Assembly: GCF_900091495.1 (NCBI RefSeq)
Contig: NZ_LT607413.1
Coordinates: forward strand, 3,472,001-3,536,000
Direction: 5' to 3'
Source of the DNA: Micromonospora echinospora
GTDB taxonomy: Bacteria > Actinomycetota > Actinomycetes > Mycobacteriales > Micromonosporaceae
Length of the DNA: 64,000 nucleotides
How positions within the stretch are numbered: the stretch's first letter is position 1; each line of letters starts with the position of its first letter. The notes under the pieces are model-generated. The model worked only from the letters and a program-made list of their open reading frames with translations. It ran no database searches and was not told the DNA's origin. Positions 23,667 to 32,015 of the stretch are shown here, piece after piece. Position numbers and translations under genes: made by a program.

Positions 23667-25826
23667 TCAGCGAGCGGTCACGACCGTGATGTAGCCGGTC
23701 GAGTACACGCTCGTCGCGCTGTTCGGTCCGAGCGTGACGGGTCCTGCCGGCACCTGCTTGGCGAACACGACGAAACCGGGCTGGGCCGTGTCGGTGGTCT
23801 TGATGGTCATGCTGGTACGGGCGAAGCCCTGCTGGTTCAACCACGCCGGCCACCAGTTGTCCACATTCGGTGCTCCACGACTATCCACGGCGACGTACAC
23901 GGTGGCGTTGCGCGCGACATCGAAAGTCAGGTAGTCCGCCGGCGAAGTCATCCGCTTGTCGTCGCTGGAGCCGGGGATCAGCACTCCTCCGTCGAGCGGC
24001 CCCGGAATGCTCGAGATCTTGACTGTCCGGTCGACGAAGTGCTTGGCACCGACCTCTGCCGGGCGAACCTTGGACAGCTTCGACGGCTTGCCCACCCGGA
24101 CGTCCGTGAGTGCGAGCACCGTCTGGGTGGGCCGCTTGCTCGGGGTGGCGGACCTGGCGGGCGGGCTGGACGGCCGTGGGGTGCTGCTCGGGGTGGTGGT
24201 GGCCCTCGGGGTCGAGTTCGGCGTCGGTGCCGGCGGCGGGCTGCTCGGAACGGTGGCGATCGACGTCGCGCTGGGTGATCTCGGCGGGTCGGTCGGGGTG
24301 TCGGTCCCGAACACGAGCACCGCGCCCACCAGGCTGAAGACCGCGACCAGCGCGACGACGACGCGCGTGATCGCGAGTCGTGACCACCGTCGCCACGGCG
24401 GGGGCGGCACGTCCGCCGGGGGTTTGGGCCCGGGGGGACCGCTGACCGGGCTGACCGGTGTGACCGGCGTGACCGACTTGGCTGGCGGGGCTGGCGGCTG
24501 CGCCCGGTGCTTCGCGCTACGCCTGCCCTTGGACGTCAGCACGGCCGTGGCTGCGGCTGCGAATGCAGCCGCGGTTCTGGGTGCTGCGGCTGCGGGCGCG
24601 TCGCTGTCACGGCCGACTGTCGCGGGTGGAGCCTCGGTCCGGGCCGGCGCCGCGACGGCCAGCGCGGCCGGCGGCGCGGCGGGCTCGGGCCGCCGGGGTG
24701 CCGGGATGGCCCGTGCCGCCGGGCGGGGAGCGGCGCTGAGCATCGCGGCGCCCAGCGCGACCGCGTGCTTCGGATGGGTATTGATCATGATCGGTCGCCG
24801 CAGGGTGTCCCGCAGCATCCGGTTGACCAGGGGGATCTGGGACGATCCGCCGACCAGGAGCACGGCGGTGAGGTCCTGCAGGGTGATGCCGGCGGCGGTC
24901 AGGGTCCGCCGGAACGTCTCGATGGTGGTCTCCACGGGCGGCGTGATCATCTGCTCGAACGCTTCCCGCGTCACGGTCACGTGCCGGACCGACTCGGGCA
25001 GCGGCACCCGGATCTCGGCCTTCTCGTGGCTGGACAGGGCCTCCTTCGCGAGCATGCAGTTGCGCTGGAGAGTGGCCAGGATGGACGTGGTGCCGGGATC
25101 GGCCGGGTCCAGCGCGGTGACCGCTCCGTCCAGTTGACGGTCGACGTGGTCCACAAGCGCCTGGTCGAAGTCGGCGCCGCCGAGCCATTCGATGCCCTCG
25201 GGGGTACCGACGATCTCCAGTCCGTCTCGGCCGTTACGGACCACCGCACTGTCGAATGTGCCTCCACCCAGGTCGTAGACCGCCAGCAGGCCGTCCGGGG
25301 GCAGTGGCTGGGTGGAGCAGTAGTAGGTGGCAGCGGCGACCGGTTCCGTGGTGGTGACGACGGTCGGGCCGTTCGACCCGGCTGCGGTGCCCGGCTCGTC
25401 GTCCGGGCGGGACAGACCGGCCAGGTGCGGGATGGCGGCGAACTGTTCGCGCCGGTACGGGCCCCACACCGCCGGGTGGGTCAGCACGATCCGCTCGGGC
25501 GGGCCGCCCTGGGCCTGGCTGACGGTGTCCACCACGGAACGGAGCAGACCGGCCATCAGAGCGGTGGGGGAGTACGGCGCCCCGTCCAGGATCACCGGGG
25601 TGGGGTCACCGAGGCGGCGCTTGAACTCCCGCGTCGTCCGGCCGGGGTCCTGGAGACCGAGGCGGTCGGCCGCCTCACCGGTCAGCAGCGTGCCCTTCTC
25701 GTCGAGGAAGGCGACGGACGGGGTGACGAGTGCCTGCCCGGCCAGCGGCACCATGTTCACGGTCCCGGCGGAGGCGACGGCAGCGGCGGTAAAGCTGGTG
25801 CCCAGGTCGATACCCACGCTGTACAT
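23667..25826 (-). CDS. Membrane-anchored Hsp70-like protein with extracytoplasmic C-terminal domain
   Basis: 719 residues from the ATG at 25826, which has a good ribosome site (gaggggga, about 9 nt upstream); an in-frame GTG start further upstream at 25865 is less likely. Hsp70 ATPase motifs are intact: IDLGTSFT (phosphate 1), YDLGGGTFD (phosphate 2) and VGGSSQIP (adenosine). No DnaK substrate-binding domain follows. Instead come an Ala/Pro-rich linker, one transmembrane helix (about residues 485-508, preceded by RRWSR, so the ATPase is cytosolic), a Ser/Thr/Pro linker, and a beta-rich extracytoplasmic domain (about 590-719) with VYVAVDSRG, WWPAWLNQQGF and GPVTLGPNSA. The latter resembles carbohydrate-binding or jelly-roll domains of some secreted enzymes. 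It may couple an outside signal to the cytosolic actin-like ATPase. Its stop lies 54 nt from the giant gene's stop, in convergent orientation. Confidence 0.85.
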   Translation of the reverse strand: MYSVGIDLGTSFTAAAVASAGTVNMVPLAGQALVTPSVAFLDEKGTLLTGEAADRLGLQDPGRTTREFKRRLGDPTPVILDGAPYSPTALMAGLLRSVVDTVSQAQGGPPERIVLTHPAVWGPYRREQFAAIPHLAGLSRPDDEPGTAAGSNGPTVVTTTEPVAAATYYCSTQPLPPDGLLAVYDLGGGTFDSAVVRNGRDGLEIVGTPEGIEWLGGADFDQALVDHVDRQLDGAVTALDPADPGTTSILATLQRNCMLAKEALSSHEKAEIRVPLPESVRHVTVTREAFEQMITPPVETTIETFRRTLTAAGITLQDLTAVLLVGGSSQIPLVNRMLRDTLRRPIMINTHPKHAVALGAAMLSAAPRPAARAIPAPRRPEPAAPPAALAVAAPARTEAPPATVGRDSDAPAAAAPRTAAAFAAAATAVLTSKGRRSAKHRAQPPAPPAKSVTPVTPVSPVSGPPGPKPPADVPPPPWRRWSRLAITRVVVALVAVFSLVGAVLVFGTDTPTDPPRSPSATSIATVPSSPPPAPTPNSTPRATTTPSSTPRPSSPPARSATPSKRPTQTVLALTDVRVGKPSKLSKVRPAEVGAKHFVDRTVKISSIPGPLDGGVLIPGSSDDKRMTSPADYLTFDVARNATVYVAVDSRGAPNVDNWWPAWLNQQGFARTSMTIKTTDTAQPGFVVFAKQVPAGPVTLGPNSATSVYSTGYITVVTAR

Positions 25827-25892
25827 ACTCAGGGTCCCCCTCGCCGAGCCCGCTACCACGCACACGTCATAGTCGGCCGCAACAGCGCCACC

Positions 25893-25922
25893 ACGATACG
25901 TCGCTGTCTCTGGGGATCACAA
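25893..25922 (-). promoter_or_regulatory. Candidate promoter of the Hsp70-like gene
   Basis: On the minus strand TTGTGA (25917-25922) and TATCGT (25893-25898) are separated by 18 nt, a fair match to a vegetative promoter. The predicted transcript start leaves a leader of about 60 nt before the ATG. Confidence 0.4.
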
Positions 25923-25994
25923 GATCGTCGGCCCGACAGCCGTTGCCGCTGGCGACGACGCCCACCGCCGCCCACCGGATCCTGGTGCCCCGCG

Positions 25995-26046
25995 AACTGC
26001 AACGACCACGGACCGGTGGGGTTCGTGGTCGTTGCCGTCGCAGTTT
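25995..26046 (-). terminator. Strong hairpin downstream of tRNA-Arg
   Basis: A perfect 12-bp inverted repeat (gcaacgaccacg at 25999-26010 with its complement at 26024-26035) and a flanking aact/agtt pair form a stable stem 60-70 nt past the tRNA 3' end. It probably terminates the tRNA transcript. No T-run follows, as is common in high-G+C actinobacteria. Confidence 0.6.
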
Positions 26047-26106
26047 ATGCGGTGTTGCCATTGGCGACAACCAGCAGCTCTGGCGGCGTCGCGCAGTTGT
26101 GTGAGG

Positions 26107-26178
26107 TGCCCCCGGCAGGATTCGAACCTGCGCCCCCGCCTCCGGAGGGCGGTGCTCTATCCCCTGAGCTACGGGGGC
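26107..26178 (-). tRNA. tRNA-Arg (anticodon CCG)
   Basis: The reverse complement folds into a complete cloverleaf: 7-bp acceptor stem GCCCCCG/CGGGGGC, a D arm, a 5-bp anticodon stem around loop CTCCGGA (anticodon CCG, reading CGG), a 4-nt variable loop, and a T arm with TTCGAAT. The discriminator is A and the CCA tail is not encoded. Its 3' end points toward the Hsp70-like and giant toxin-like genes. Confidence 0.95.
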
Positions 26179-26385
26179 TCAGCGACCGGGAAAGAGTAGC
26201 AAACGCTCCCGGGAACCGCCGAATCGGTATCGGACGATCCGTCCGCTGGCCGGTGTGTCGGCACGTCGTACCTGGTGAAACGCGGTGTCCGGGCGGCCTG
26301 CGCCAGCCCGCCGTCGGCGGCGTCGAGGGGCGGGTCGGTCCGACGGAAGGCCGCGGCCTCCCGCCCCGGCGGAAGCTCGCAGTCT

Positions 26386-26409
26386 CCCGCCCCCGGCGGC
26401 GGGGGCGGG
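26386..26409 (-). terminator. G+C-rich hairpin directly after the transposase-like gene
   Basis: Nine base pairs (cccgccccc with gggggcggg) around a 6-nt loop, abutting the stop codon of the minus-strand gene at 26410. It likely ends that transcript. Confidence 0.55.
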
Positions 26410-27129
26410 TCAGGCCGCTGGCCCGAGACGGCCGGACCGGGTGGCCGCGACGCGTCCACAGCTCGGCAGCGGGTGCAGCACGATCCGGCGGGGCAGTCGA
26501 CGGGGCCACTCGTTCCTCGGCCAGGAGCCGTCCATGATCACGTGAACGGTCCGCTCCTCCGCGCCGCTGAGCCGGAGCACGAAGTCCCGGGGGAGCGGCG
26601 GGTCCACCGACGGTGTGGTGATCATGAAGCGGACCCGTCCCCGGGAGGAGACCGCGGAGACCACGTCCGCCGCCGGCATGGTGCCGCGCAGACGGACCCG
26701 GCCGAGCCAGTAGACCTCCGCCAGGTGCTCCTGGGCGGCCCGGGTGATCGCCGGGTACTCGGTGCGGACCCAGTGCTCCACCGCGCCGACGCAGAGCCCG
26801 CAGGCCCGTTCCCTCGGTTCCCGGGGGCCCAGCCCCCACGCCCGCAGGTACGCCCCGACCGCCCCGGTGTCCATGGACGGGTCGTACCGGCGTCGGATGA
26901 GGTCGGTGAGGCTCTGCCGTGTCCACAGCTCCTCGTCCAGGTCGAACTCGTCGGGGTGGACGCCCCGCAGGGCGTCGATCAGGTCGAGTTCCTGTTCGCG
27001 GCTGAGCGTTCCCGGCTCGCCCGCCCGCTGTCCGCGACGGACGGCTGCCACCGTCCCGTCACCGCCGATGGTGTGGCGTCGGCACCAACTGGTGACCGAG
27101 CGTCGTGCGTCTCTGAGTGCAACCCCCAC
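26410..27129 (-). CDS. IS630-like transposase-related protein, probably degenerate
   Basis: 239 residues from a GTG. Residues about 10-115 read like the two helix-turn-helix units of IS630-type transposases (SVTSWCRRHTIGG, then LTDLIRRRYDPSMDTGAVGA and YLRAWGL). The second half (VYWLGRVRLRG, SAVSSRGRVRFMIT, HVIMDG) resembles the start of the DDE catalytic core. However, the Asp/Glu triad is not convincing and the protein is shorter than a full transposase of about 340 residues. It is probably a relic or domesticated derivative. No terminal inverted repeats were found. It sits next to tRNA-Arg, where mobile DNA often accumulates. Confidence 0.5.
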   Translation of the reverse strand: MGVALRDARRSVTSWCRRHTIGGDGTVAAVRRGQRAGEPGTLSREQELDLIDALRGVHPDEFDLDEELWTRQSLTDLIRRRYDPSMDTGAVGAYLRAWGLGPREPRERACGLCVGAVEHWVRTEYPAITRAAQEHLAEVYWLGRVRLRGTMPAADVVSAVSSRGRVRFMITTPSVDPPLPRDFVLRLSGAEERTVHVIMDGSWPRNEWPRRLPRRIVLHPLPSCGRVAATRSGRLGPAA

Positions 27130-27284
27130 GTCCTGCGCAACGACCCCGAATCACAACTGGTCACGATATGTGGGTAGAAAAACCTTGAACTAACCGAATC
27201 GGACAAAAGGTTCGCAGTTCGGGTGGTGTCGACGGGTGGGGCGGTGACCGGATGCCGGCCCCTGGGCGGTGCTCTCCCCTCCAA

Positions 27285-27323
27285 CGACGATCGCCGCCCC
27301 GCCAGGCGGGACGGCGATCGTCG
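27285..27323 (-). terminator. Hairpin terminator of the DUF3105-DUF305 operon
   Basis: A perfect 12-bp outer stem (cgacgatcgccg, 27285-27296, with its complement at 27312-27323) encloses an inner 6-bp stem (ccgcc-type). It begins 17 nt after the DUF305 stop. Confidence 0.75.
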
Positions 27324-27340
27324 GAGCGTGGACGGGCGGC

Positions 27341-28006
27341 TCAGCCGCTCAGCCGCGCCAACGCGTTCTGCAGGTTGGTGAGGTCCTTCTGCTGGGTGTT
27401 CTTCATGGTGCGGGCGCTGCGCACGACGTCGGGTTCGTCGGAGACCTTCAGCACCGCGTCGATCATGTGCACCCCACCGATGTGGTGAGCCGTCATCAGC
27501 TCCAGGAAGAGGATGTCGAACTCCCGGCCCTGGGCGGCGCGGAGCCGGGCCATCTCCTCCGGGGTGGCCATGCCGGGCATCAGCCCGTTACGCACCATGT
27601 CGCCGCCGTCCGCGACCCAGGACATCTTGGGCTCGGAGCCGGTCGGATCGAGACCCCAGGACCGCAGCCAGGTCTGCATCGTGCCGATCTCGCCCTGCTG
27701 GCCGGTGGCGATGTCGCCGCCGATCTGGCGTACCTCGGGGTCGGTGCCCTGGTCGAACGCGATCAGACCCATCTCCACCGCCTGGGCGTGGTGGGTGGTC
27801 ATGTCCCGCGCGAAACCGGCCTCCGCCGACGTGTCGCCGGGTCGGGTGATGCGGGGGGTGAGCAGGCCGCCGGTGTACCCGAGGAGGAGCCCGAGCACGA
27901 CGGCGACGGCGAGTGCGACGGTGCCCCAGCGTCGCGCCGGGGCCGCGCCCGGTCCGCCGTCACCGGCGGCCGGGGCCGTGTTCTCCCTCGTGGTGGCGGT
28001 GGTCAT
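27341..28006 (-). CDS. DUF305 family membrane-anchored protein
   Basis: 221 residues: a short cytosolic N-terminus, one transmembrane helix (about residues 27-49), then a helical DUF305 domain outside. The family's paired His/Met motifs are present: MTTHHAQAVEMG and ELMTAHHIGGVHMID. DUF305 proteins form four-helix, ferritin-like bundles and are often found with copper or other metal handling; the exact role here is unknown. The ATG lies 4 nt after the stop of the DUF3105 gene, so the two are co-transcribed. Confidence 0.85.
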   Translation of the reverse strand: MTTATTRENTAPAAGDGGPGAAPARRWGTVALAVAVVLGLLLGYTGGLLTPRITRPGDTSAEAGFARDMTTHHAQAVEMGLIAFDQGTDPEVRQIGGDIATGQQGEIGTMQTWLRSWGLDPTGSEPKMSWVADGGDMVRNGLMPGMATPEEMARLRAAQGREFDILFLELMTAHHIGGVHMIDAVLKVSDEPDVVRSARTMKNTQQKDLTNLQNALARLSG

Positions 28007-28010
28007 CGGC

Positions 28011-28826
28011 TCAGCCCTGCGTCATCGGGTCGCCGAGGTCGCGCGGAGCGGTGCCGGTCGCGGTGATGCCCTGACCGCAGTTGGCGTTCGGGCCCTCGAC
28101 CGAGGCGTTGATCCGCAGCGTCTTGATGAACTCGTCGATCCGGCTGTCGTCGGCGTTGTCGACCTTGAGCTGGTAGCCCCACGCCTGGAGAGAGATCGGC
28201 TTGTCCAGCCCCTGGAACGGGCTGAGCATGGTCTTCTCCTGGCCGCGCACCCGCTCGGCCAGCTTCTTGACCTGCTCGGCGGGCAGGTCGGGGCGGTAGG
28301 TGATCCAGATCGCGCCGTGCTCCAGGCTGTGCACCGCGTGCTCGTTGGAGATCGGCGCGTCGTAGACGTCACCCTGGCAGTTCTGCCAGGCGGCGTTGTG
28401 CGGCCCGGCGACCGGCGGGAGGACCGTGTACTGGATGGCGCCGGTCTGGTGGTTGCCGCCCTTGACCAGGTCCGGGTCGCTCTCCCGGAAGTTGCTGATG
28501 CCGTCGATGGCGGCGGCCCGCTCGTCCCACGGCTTGGCGCCGTTGAAGGCGGCCCAGCCGCCGTAGCCGATGATCGCGGCGGCCAGCACACCGACCGCGA
28601 CGAAGAGCGCGATCGGACCCCACGAGCGCCCCTGGCTGACCTTCACCGGGGTGATCGGCTTCCGGGGACCCTTGCCACCCCCTGCTGGGCGGGCGGTGGC
28701 GGTCTTCCCGGCCGTTTTCGCGCCGGCCGTCTTCCCGCCGGACGCGGGCCTGCCGGCGGCCGGCTTCTTGCCGGTGCTGACCACGGACGGACGGCGCTGG
28801 TCGCCGCCCGGGGTGCTGATGCTCAT
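28011..28826 (-). CDS. DUF3105 family membrane-anchored protein
   Basis: 271 residues from the ATG at 28826 (gagg 5 nt upstream). The N-terminal 65 residues are Lys/Gly/Ala-rich. One transmembrane helix (about 68-93) follows, then the DUF3105 domain with AGPHNAAWQNCQGDVYD and HAVHSLEHGAIWITYRPD, the conserved His/Cys motifs of the family. Its function is not established. Pairing with DUF305 is a recurrent actinobacterial arrangement and suggests a shared extracytoplasmic task, possibly metal binding. It is divergent from argS. Confidence 0.85.
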   Translation of the reverse strand: MSISTPGGDQRRPSVVSTGKKPAAGRPASGGKTAGAKTAGKTATARPAGGGKGPRKPITPVKVSQGRSWGPIALFVAVGVLAAAIIGYGGWAAFNGAKPWDERAAAIDGISNFRESDPDLVKGGNHQTGAIQYTVLPPVAGPHNAAWQNCQGDVYDAPISNEHAVHSLEHGAIWITYRPDLPAEQVKKLAERVRGQEKTMLSPFQGLDKPISLQAWGYQLKVDNADDSRIDEFIKTLRINASVEGPNANCGQGITATGTAPRDLGDPMTQG

Positions 28827-28912
28827 GGTGCCTCGTCAGGTCGGTCGGTCAGGGGAAAGTGGCGGGCCGATGACGTTCAGGGTCGCCCACGAGTGACCGA
28901 GTCTACCCCCGA

Positions 28913-28918
28913 TAACAT
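28913..28918 (+). promoter_or_regulatory. -10 element of a probable leaderless argS transcript
   Basis: TAACAT lies exactly 6 nt before the argS GTG. No Shine-Dalgarno sequence is present, and the ATG at 28917 is followed at once by an in-frame stop. Transcription would start at or next to the GTG. Confidence 0.5.
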
Positions 28919-28924
28919 GGATCG

Positions 28925-30589
28925 GTGACTCCCGCAGAACTCGCCGAGGTCGTCCTATCCGCTGCCCACGCCGTCTTCACCGACCGCGGGCTCGACCGCT
29001 CCGCTCTGCCCGAGCGGGCGGTGGTGGAGCGACCCCGTAACCCGGAGCACGGCGACTACGCCTCCACCCTGGCGCTCCAGCTCGCCAAGAAGGTCGGGCA
29101 GCCGCCGCGGGAGCTCGCCGCCGCCCTCGCCGAGCAGCTCGGCCGGGCCCCCGGGATCAAGTCGGTGGAGATCGCCGGTCCGGGCTTCCTGAACATCCGG
29201 CTCGACGCCGCCGCCGCCGGTGTGCTCGCCCGCTCGATCGTCCAGGCCGGTCCGGAGTACGGCCGCAGCGACCGGCTCGCCGGTGAGCGGATCAACCTGG
29301 AGTTCGTCTCGGCCAACCCGACCGGCCCGGTGCACATCGGCGGGGTCCGGTGGGCGGCGGTCGGTGACGCGCTGGCCCGGTTGCTGCGTGCCACCGGGGC
29401 CGACGTCGGCACCGAGTACTACTTCAACGACGCCGGCTCCCAGATCGACCGCTTCGCCCGGTCGCTGCTCGCTGCGGCGAAGGGCGAGCCGGCCCCGGAG
29501 GACGGCTACGGCGGGGCGTACATCGCCGAGATCGCCGCCGAGGTGCTCACCCGGCGGCCGGACGCGCTCGGCCTCGACGACGCGGCGGCCCAGGAGGTCT
29601 TCCGGGTCGAGGGCGTCGAGCTGATGTTCGCCGAGATCAAGTCGTCGCTGCGCGACTTCGGGGTCGAGTTCGACACCTACTTCAACGAGAAGTCGCTGCA
29701 CGACCGGGGCGAGCTGGACCAGGCCCTGAACCGGCTGCGTGAGCAGGGTCACGTCTACGAGACCGAGGGTGCCGTCTGGTTGCGCACCACCGACTTCGGC
29801 GACGACAAGGACCGGGTGCTGCGCAAGTCCAACGGCGAGTGGACGTACTTCGCCGCCGACTGCGCGTACTACCTCGACAAGCGGGAGCGCGGCTTCGAGC
29901 GGGTCGTGATCATGCTCGGCGCCGACCACCACGGCTACATCGGGCGGATGAAGGCGATGTCCGCCTGCTTCGGCGACGACCCGGCCCGCAACCTGGAGAT
30001 CCTCATCGGCCAGCTGGTCAACCTGGTCCGCGACGGCGCGCCGGTGCGGATGAGCAAGCGGGCCGGCACCGTGGTCACCCTGGAGGACCTGGTCGACGCG
30101 ATCGGCGTGGACGCGGCCCGCTACGCGCTGGCCCGCTACTCCTCGGACTCGATGATCGACATCGACGTGGAGCTGTGGACCCGGGCCACCCGGGACAACC
30201 CGGTCTACTACGTGCAGTACGTCGCCGCCCGGACGGCCAGCGTCGGCCGCAACGCCGCCGAGGTGGGGCTCACCCGGGGCGACGCCGAGGCGTTCCGTCC
30301 CGAGCTGCTCGACCACGAGAAGGAGAACGAGCTGCTCAAGGCGCTCGCCGCCTTCCCCGCCGTGGTGGCCACCGCCGCCGAGCTGCGCGAGCCGCACCGG
30401 GTGGCCCGCTACCTGGAGGACCTGTCCGGGGCGTACCACCGGTTCTACGACAGCTGCCGGATCCTGCCGCGGGGTGACGAGGAGGTCACCGACCTGCACC
30501 GGGCCCGGCTCTGGCTCAACGACGCCACCCGCACGGTGATCGCCAACGGCCTGCACCTGCTCGGCGTCTCCGCCCCGGAGAGGATGTAA
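28925..30589 (+). CDS. argS: Arginyl-tRNA synthetase
   Basis: 554 residues, the normal length for this class I enzyme, which charges tRNA-Arg. The N-terminal tRNA-recognition domain is present ([17 protein letters not shown]). The HIGH-type signature is [11 protein letters not shown] (about residues 130-140), the KMSKS-type loop is VRMSKRAGT (about 375), and the C-terminal DALR anticodon-binding domain includes [11 protein letters not shown]. It starts with GTG, supported by the -10 element 6 nt upstream. It begins the conserved argS-lysA-hom-thrC order. Confidence 0.97.
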   Translation: MTPAELAEVVLSAAHAVFTDRGLDRSALPERAVVERPRNPEHGDYASTLALQLAKKVGQPPRELAAALAEQLGRAPGIKSVEIAGPGFLNIRLDAAAAGVLARSIVQAGPEYGRSDRLAGERINLEFVSANPTGPVHIGGVRWAAVGDALARLLRATGADVGTEYYFNDAGSQIDRFARSLLAAAKGEPAPEDGYGGAYIAEIAAEVLTRRPDALGLDDAAAQEVFRVEGVELMFAEIKSSLRDFGVEFDTYFNEKSLHDRGELDQALNRLREQGHVYETEGAVWLRTTDFGDDKDRVLRKSNGEWTYFAADCAYYLDKRERGFERVVIMLGADHHGYIGRMKAMSACFGDDPARNLEILIGQLVNLVRDGAPVRMSKRAGTVVTLEDLVDAIGVDAARYALARYSSDSMIDIDVELWTRATRDNPVYYVQYVAARTASVGRNAAEVGLTRGDAEAFRPELLDHEKENELLKALAAFPAVVATAAELREPHRVARYLEDLSGAYHRFYDSCRILPRGDEEVTDLHRARLWLNDATRTVIANGLHLLGVSAPERM

Positions 30590-30594
30590 CACCC

Positions 30595-30630
30595 ATGCGA
30601 GCCCACTCGTCGCGAAGCGGGGACAGGTAG
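30595..30630 (+). CDS. Possible 11-codon leader ORF before lysA
   Basis: An ATG preceded by ggagagg (11 nt upstream, inside the argS 3' end) encodes MRAHSSRSGDR and stops at a TAG that overlaps the lysA GTG (tagtg). The overlap would couple lysA translation to this mini-frame. Its first four codons mirror the start of lysA (MRAH in both), suggesting a small duplication. It contains no lysine, so a classical lysine attenuator is not supported. Confidence 0.3.
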   Translation: MRAHSSRSGDR

Positions 30631-32015
30631 TGCGGGCCCACGAGGCCGGTGCGCTGCACGGCGACATCGGCAGCCGGGGGCCGGCGTGGCTGCGTACCCC
30701 GGTCGACGTCAACGCCCTGGTGCCGCAGCTCTGGCCGCGCAACGTGACGCGCGGCGCGGACGGCGCGCTGGCCGTCGCGGGCCTGGACGTCCGGACGGTC
30801 GCGGCCGAGTTCGGCACCCCGGTGTACGTCCTCGACGAGGACGACCTCCGGTCGCGCTGCCGCGACTTCCGCTCCGCCTTCGCCGACGAGGACGTCTACT
30901 ACGCGGGCAAGGCGTTCCTCTGCCGGGCGGTGGTCCGGATGATCGCCGAGGAGGGCATGCACCTCGACGTCTGCACCGGCGGTGAGCTGGCGGTCGCGCT
31001 GGCCGCCGGCATGCCGCCGGAGCGGATCGGCTTCCACGGCAACAACAAGTCCGTGTCCGAGCTCACCCGGGCGCTGGACGCCGGGGTGGGCCGGATCATC
31101 CTCGACTCGTTCGACGAGATCGACCGGCTCACCGCCCTGGCCCGCGAGCGCGGGGTCCGGCCCCGGGTGCTGGTCCGGGTCACCGTCGGCGTGGAGGCGC
31201 ACACCCACGAGTTCATCGCCACCGCCCACGAGGACCAGAAGTTCGGCTTCTCCCTCGCGGGCGGGGCCGCCGCCACGGCGGCCCTGCGGATCCTCGACGA
31301 GGACGTGCTGGAGCTGCGCGGCCTGCACTCGCACATCGGCTCGCAGATCTTCGACACCGACGGCTTCGAGGTCTCGGCCCGGCGGGTGCTCGGCCTCCAG
31401 GCGCAGATCCGCGACGCCCGGGGCGTGGAGCTGCCGGAGCTGGACCTCGGCGGCGGCTTCGGCATCGCGTACACCACCCAGGACGATCCGGCCGCGCCCC
31501 AGGAACTGGCCAAGCGGCTGCACCGGATCGTCGAGGCGGAGTGCCTGGTGCAGCGGCTGGCCGTGCCGCACCTGTCGATCGAGCCGGGCCGGGCGATCGT
31601 CGGCCCGGCGGTGTTCACGCTCTACGAGGTCGGCACGGTGAAGGACGTCGACGGGATCCGCACGTATGTCAGCGTCGACGGCGGGATGAGCGACAACATC
31701 CGGACCGCCCTCTACGACGCCTCGTACTCGGCGACGGTGGCCTCCCGGGCCTCGACCGCTCCACCGCTGCTCGCCCGCGTGGTGGGAAAGCATTGTGAGT
31801 CCGGGGACATCGTGGTGAAGGATGAATTCCTGCCCGCCGACGTGCAGCCCGGAGATCTTGTCGCGGTGCCCGGCACCGGTGCCTACTGCCGGAGCATGGC
31901 CAGCAACTACAACCACGTGCCCCGGCCGCCGGTCGTGGCCGTGCGTGACGGCCGGGCCCGGCTGATCGTCCGGCGGGAGACGGAAGCGGACCTGCTCGCA
32001 TTGGATGTCGGATGA
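30630..32015 (+). CDS. lysA: Diaminopimelate decarboxylase
   Basis: 461 residues, a PLP-dependent fold III enzyme making lysine from meso-diaminopimelate. The PLP lysine is Lys94 in VYYAGKAFLC. Other family motifs are GLHSHIGSQ, LDLGGGFGI, EPGRAIVGPA, and HCESGD, which carries the catalytic Cys from the partner subunit. GTG start, with gggacagg just upstream. It overlaps hom by four bases (ATGA), so lysA and hom are translationally coupled. Confidence 0.97.
   Translation: MRAHEAGALHGDIGSRGPAWLRTPVDVNALVPQLWPRNVTRGADGALAVAGLDVRTVAAEFGTPVYVLDEDDLRSRCRDFRSAFADEDVYYAGKAFLCRAVVRMIAEEGMHLDVCTGGELAVALAAGMPPERIGFHGNNKSVSELTRALDAGVGRIILDSFDEIDRLTALARERGVRPRVLVRVTVGVEAHTHEFIATAHEDQKFGFSLAGGAAATAALRILDEDVLELRGLHSHIGSQIFDTDGFEVSARRVLGLQAQIRDARGVELPELDLGGGFGIAYTTQDDPAAPQELAKRLHRIVEAECLVQRLAVPHLSIEPGRAIVGPAVFTLYEVGTVKDVDGIRTYVSVDGGMSDNIRTALYDASYSATVASRASTAPPLLARVVGKHCESGDIVVKDEFLPADVQPGDLVAVPGTGAYCRSMASNYNHVPRPPVVAVRDGRARLIVRRETEADLLALDVG

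Noticed and set aside
24507..26537. 676-codon plus-strand frame spanning the Hsp70-like gene, the tRNA and the gap
   Set aside because: It runs through a tRNA gene in antisense and opposite a well-supported Hsp70-like gene.
26045..26926. 293-codon minus-strand frame covering the tRNA-Arg
   Set aside because: It reads through the tRNA. The Pro/Arg/Gly-rich translation is inconsistent with a protein, and a better overlapping frame (26410-27129) has helix-turn-helix features.
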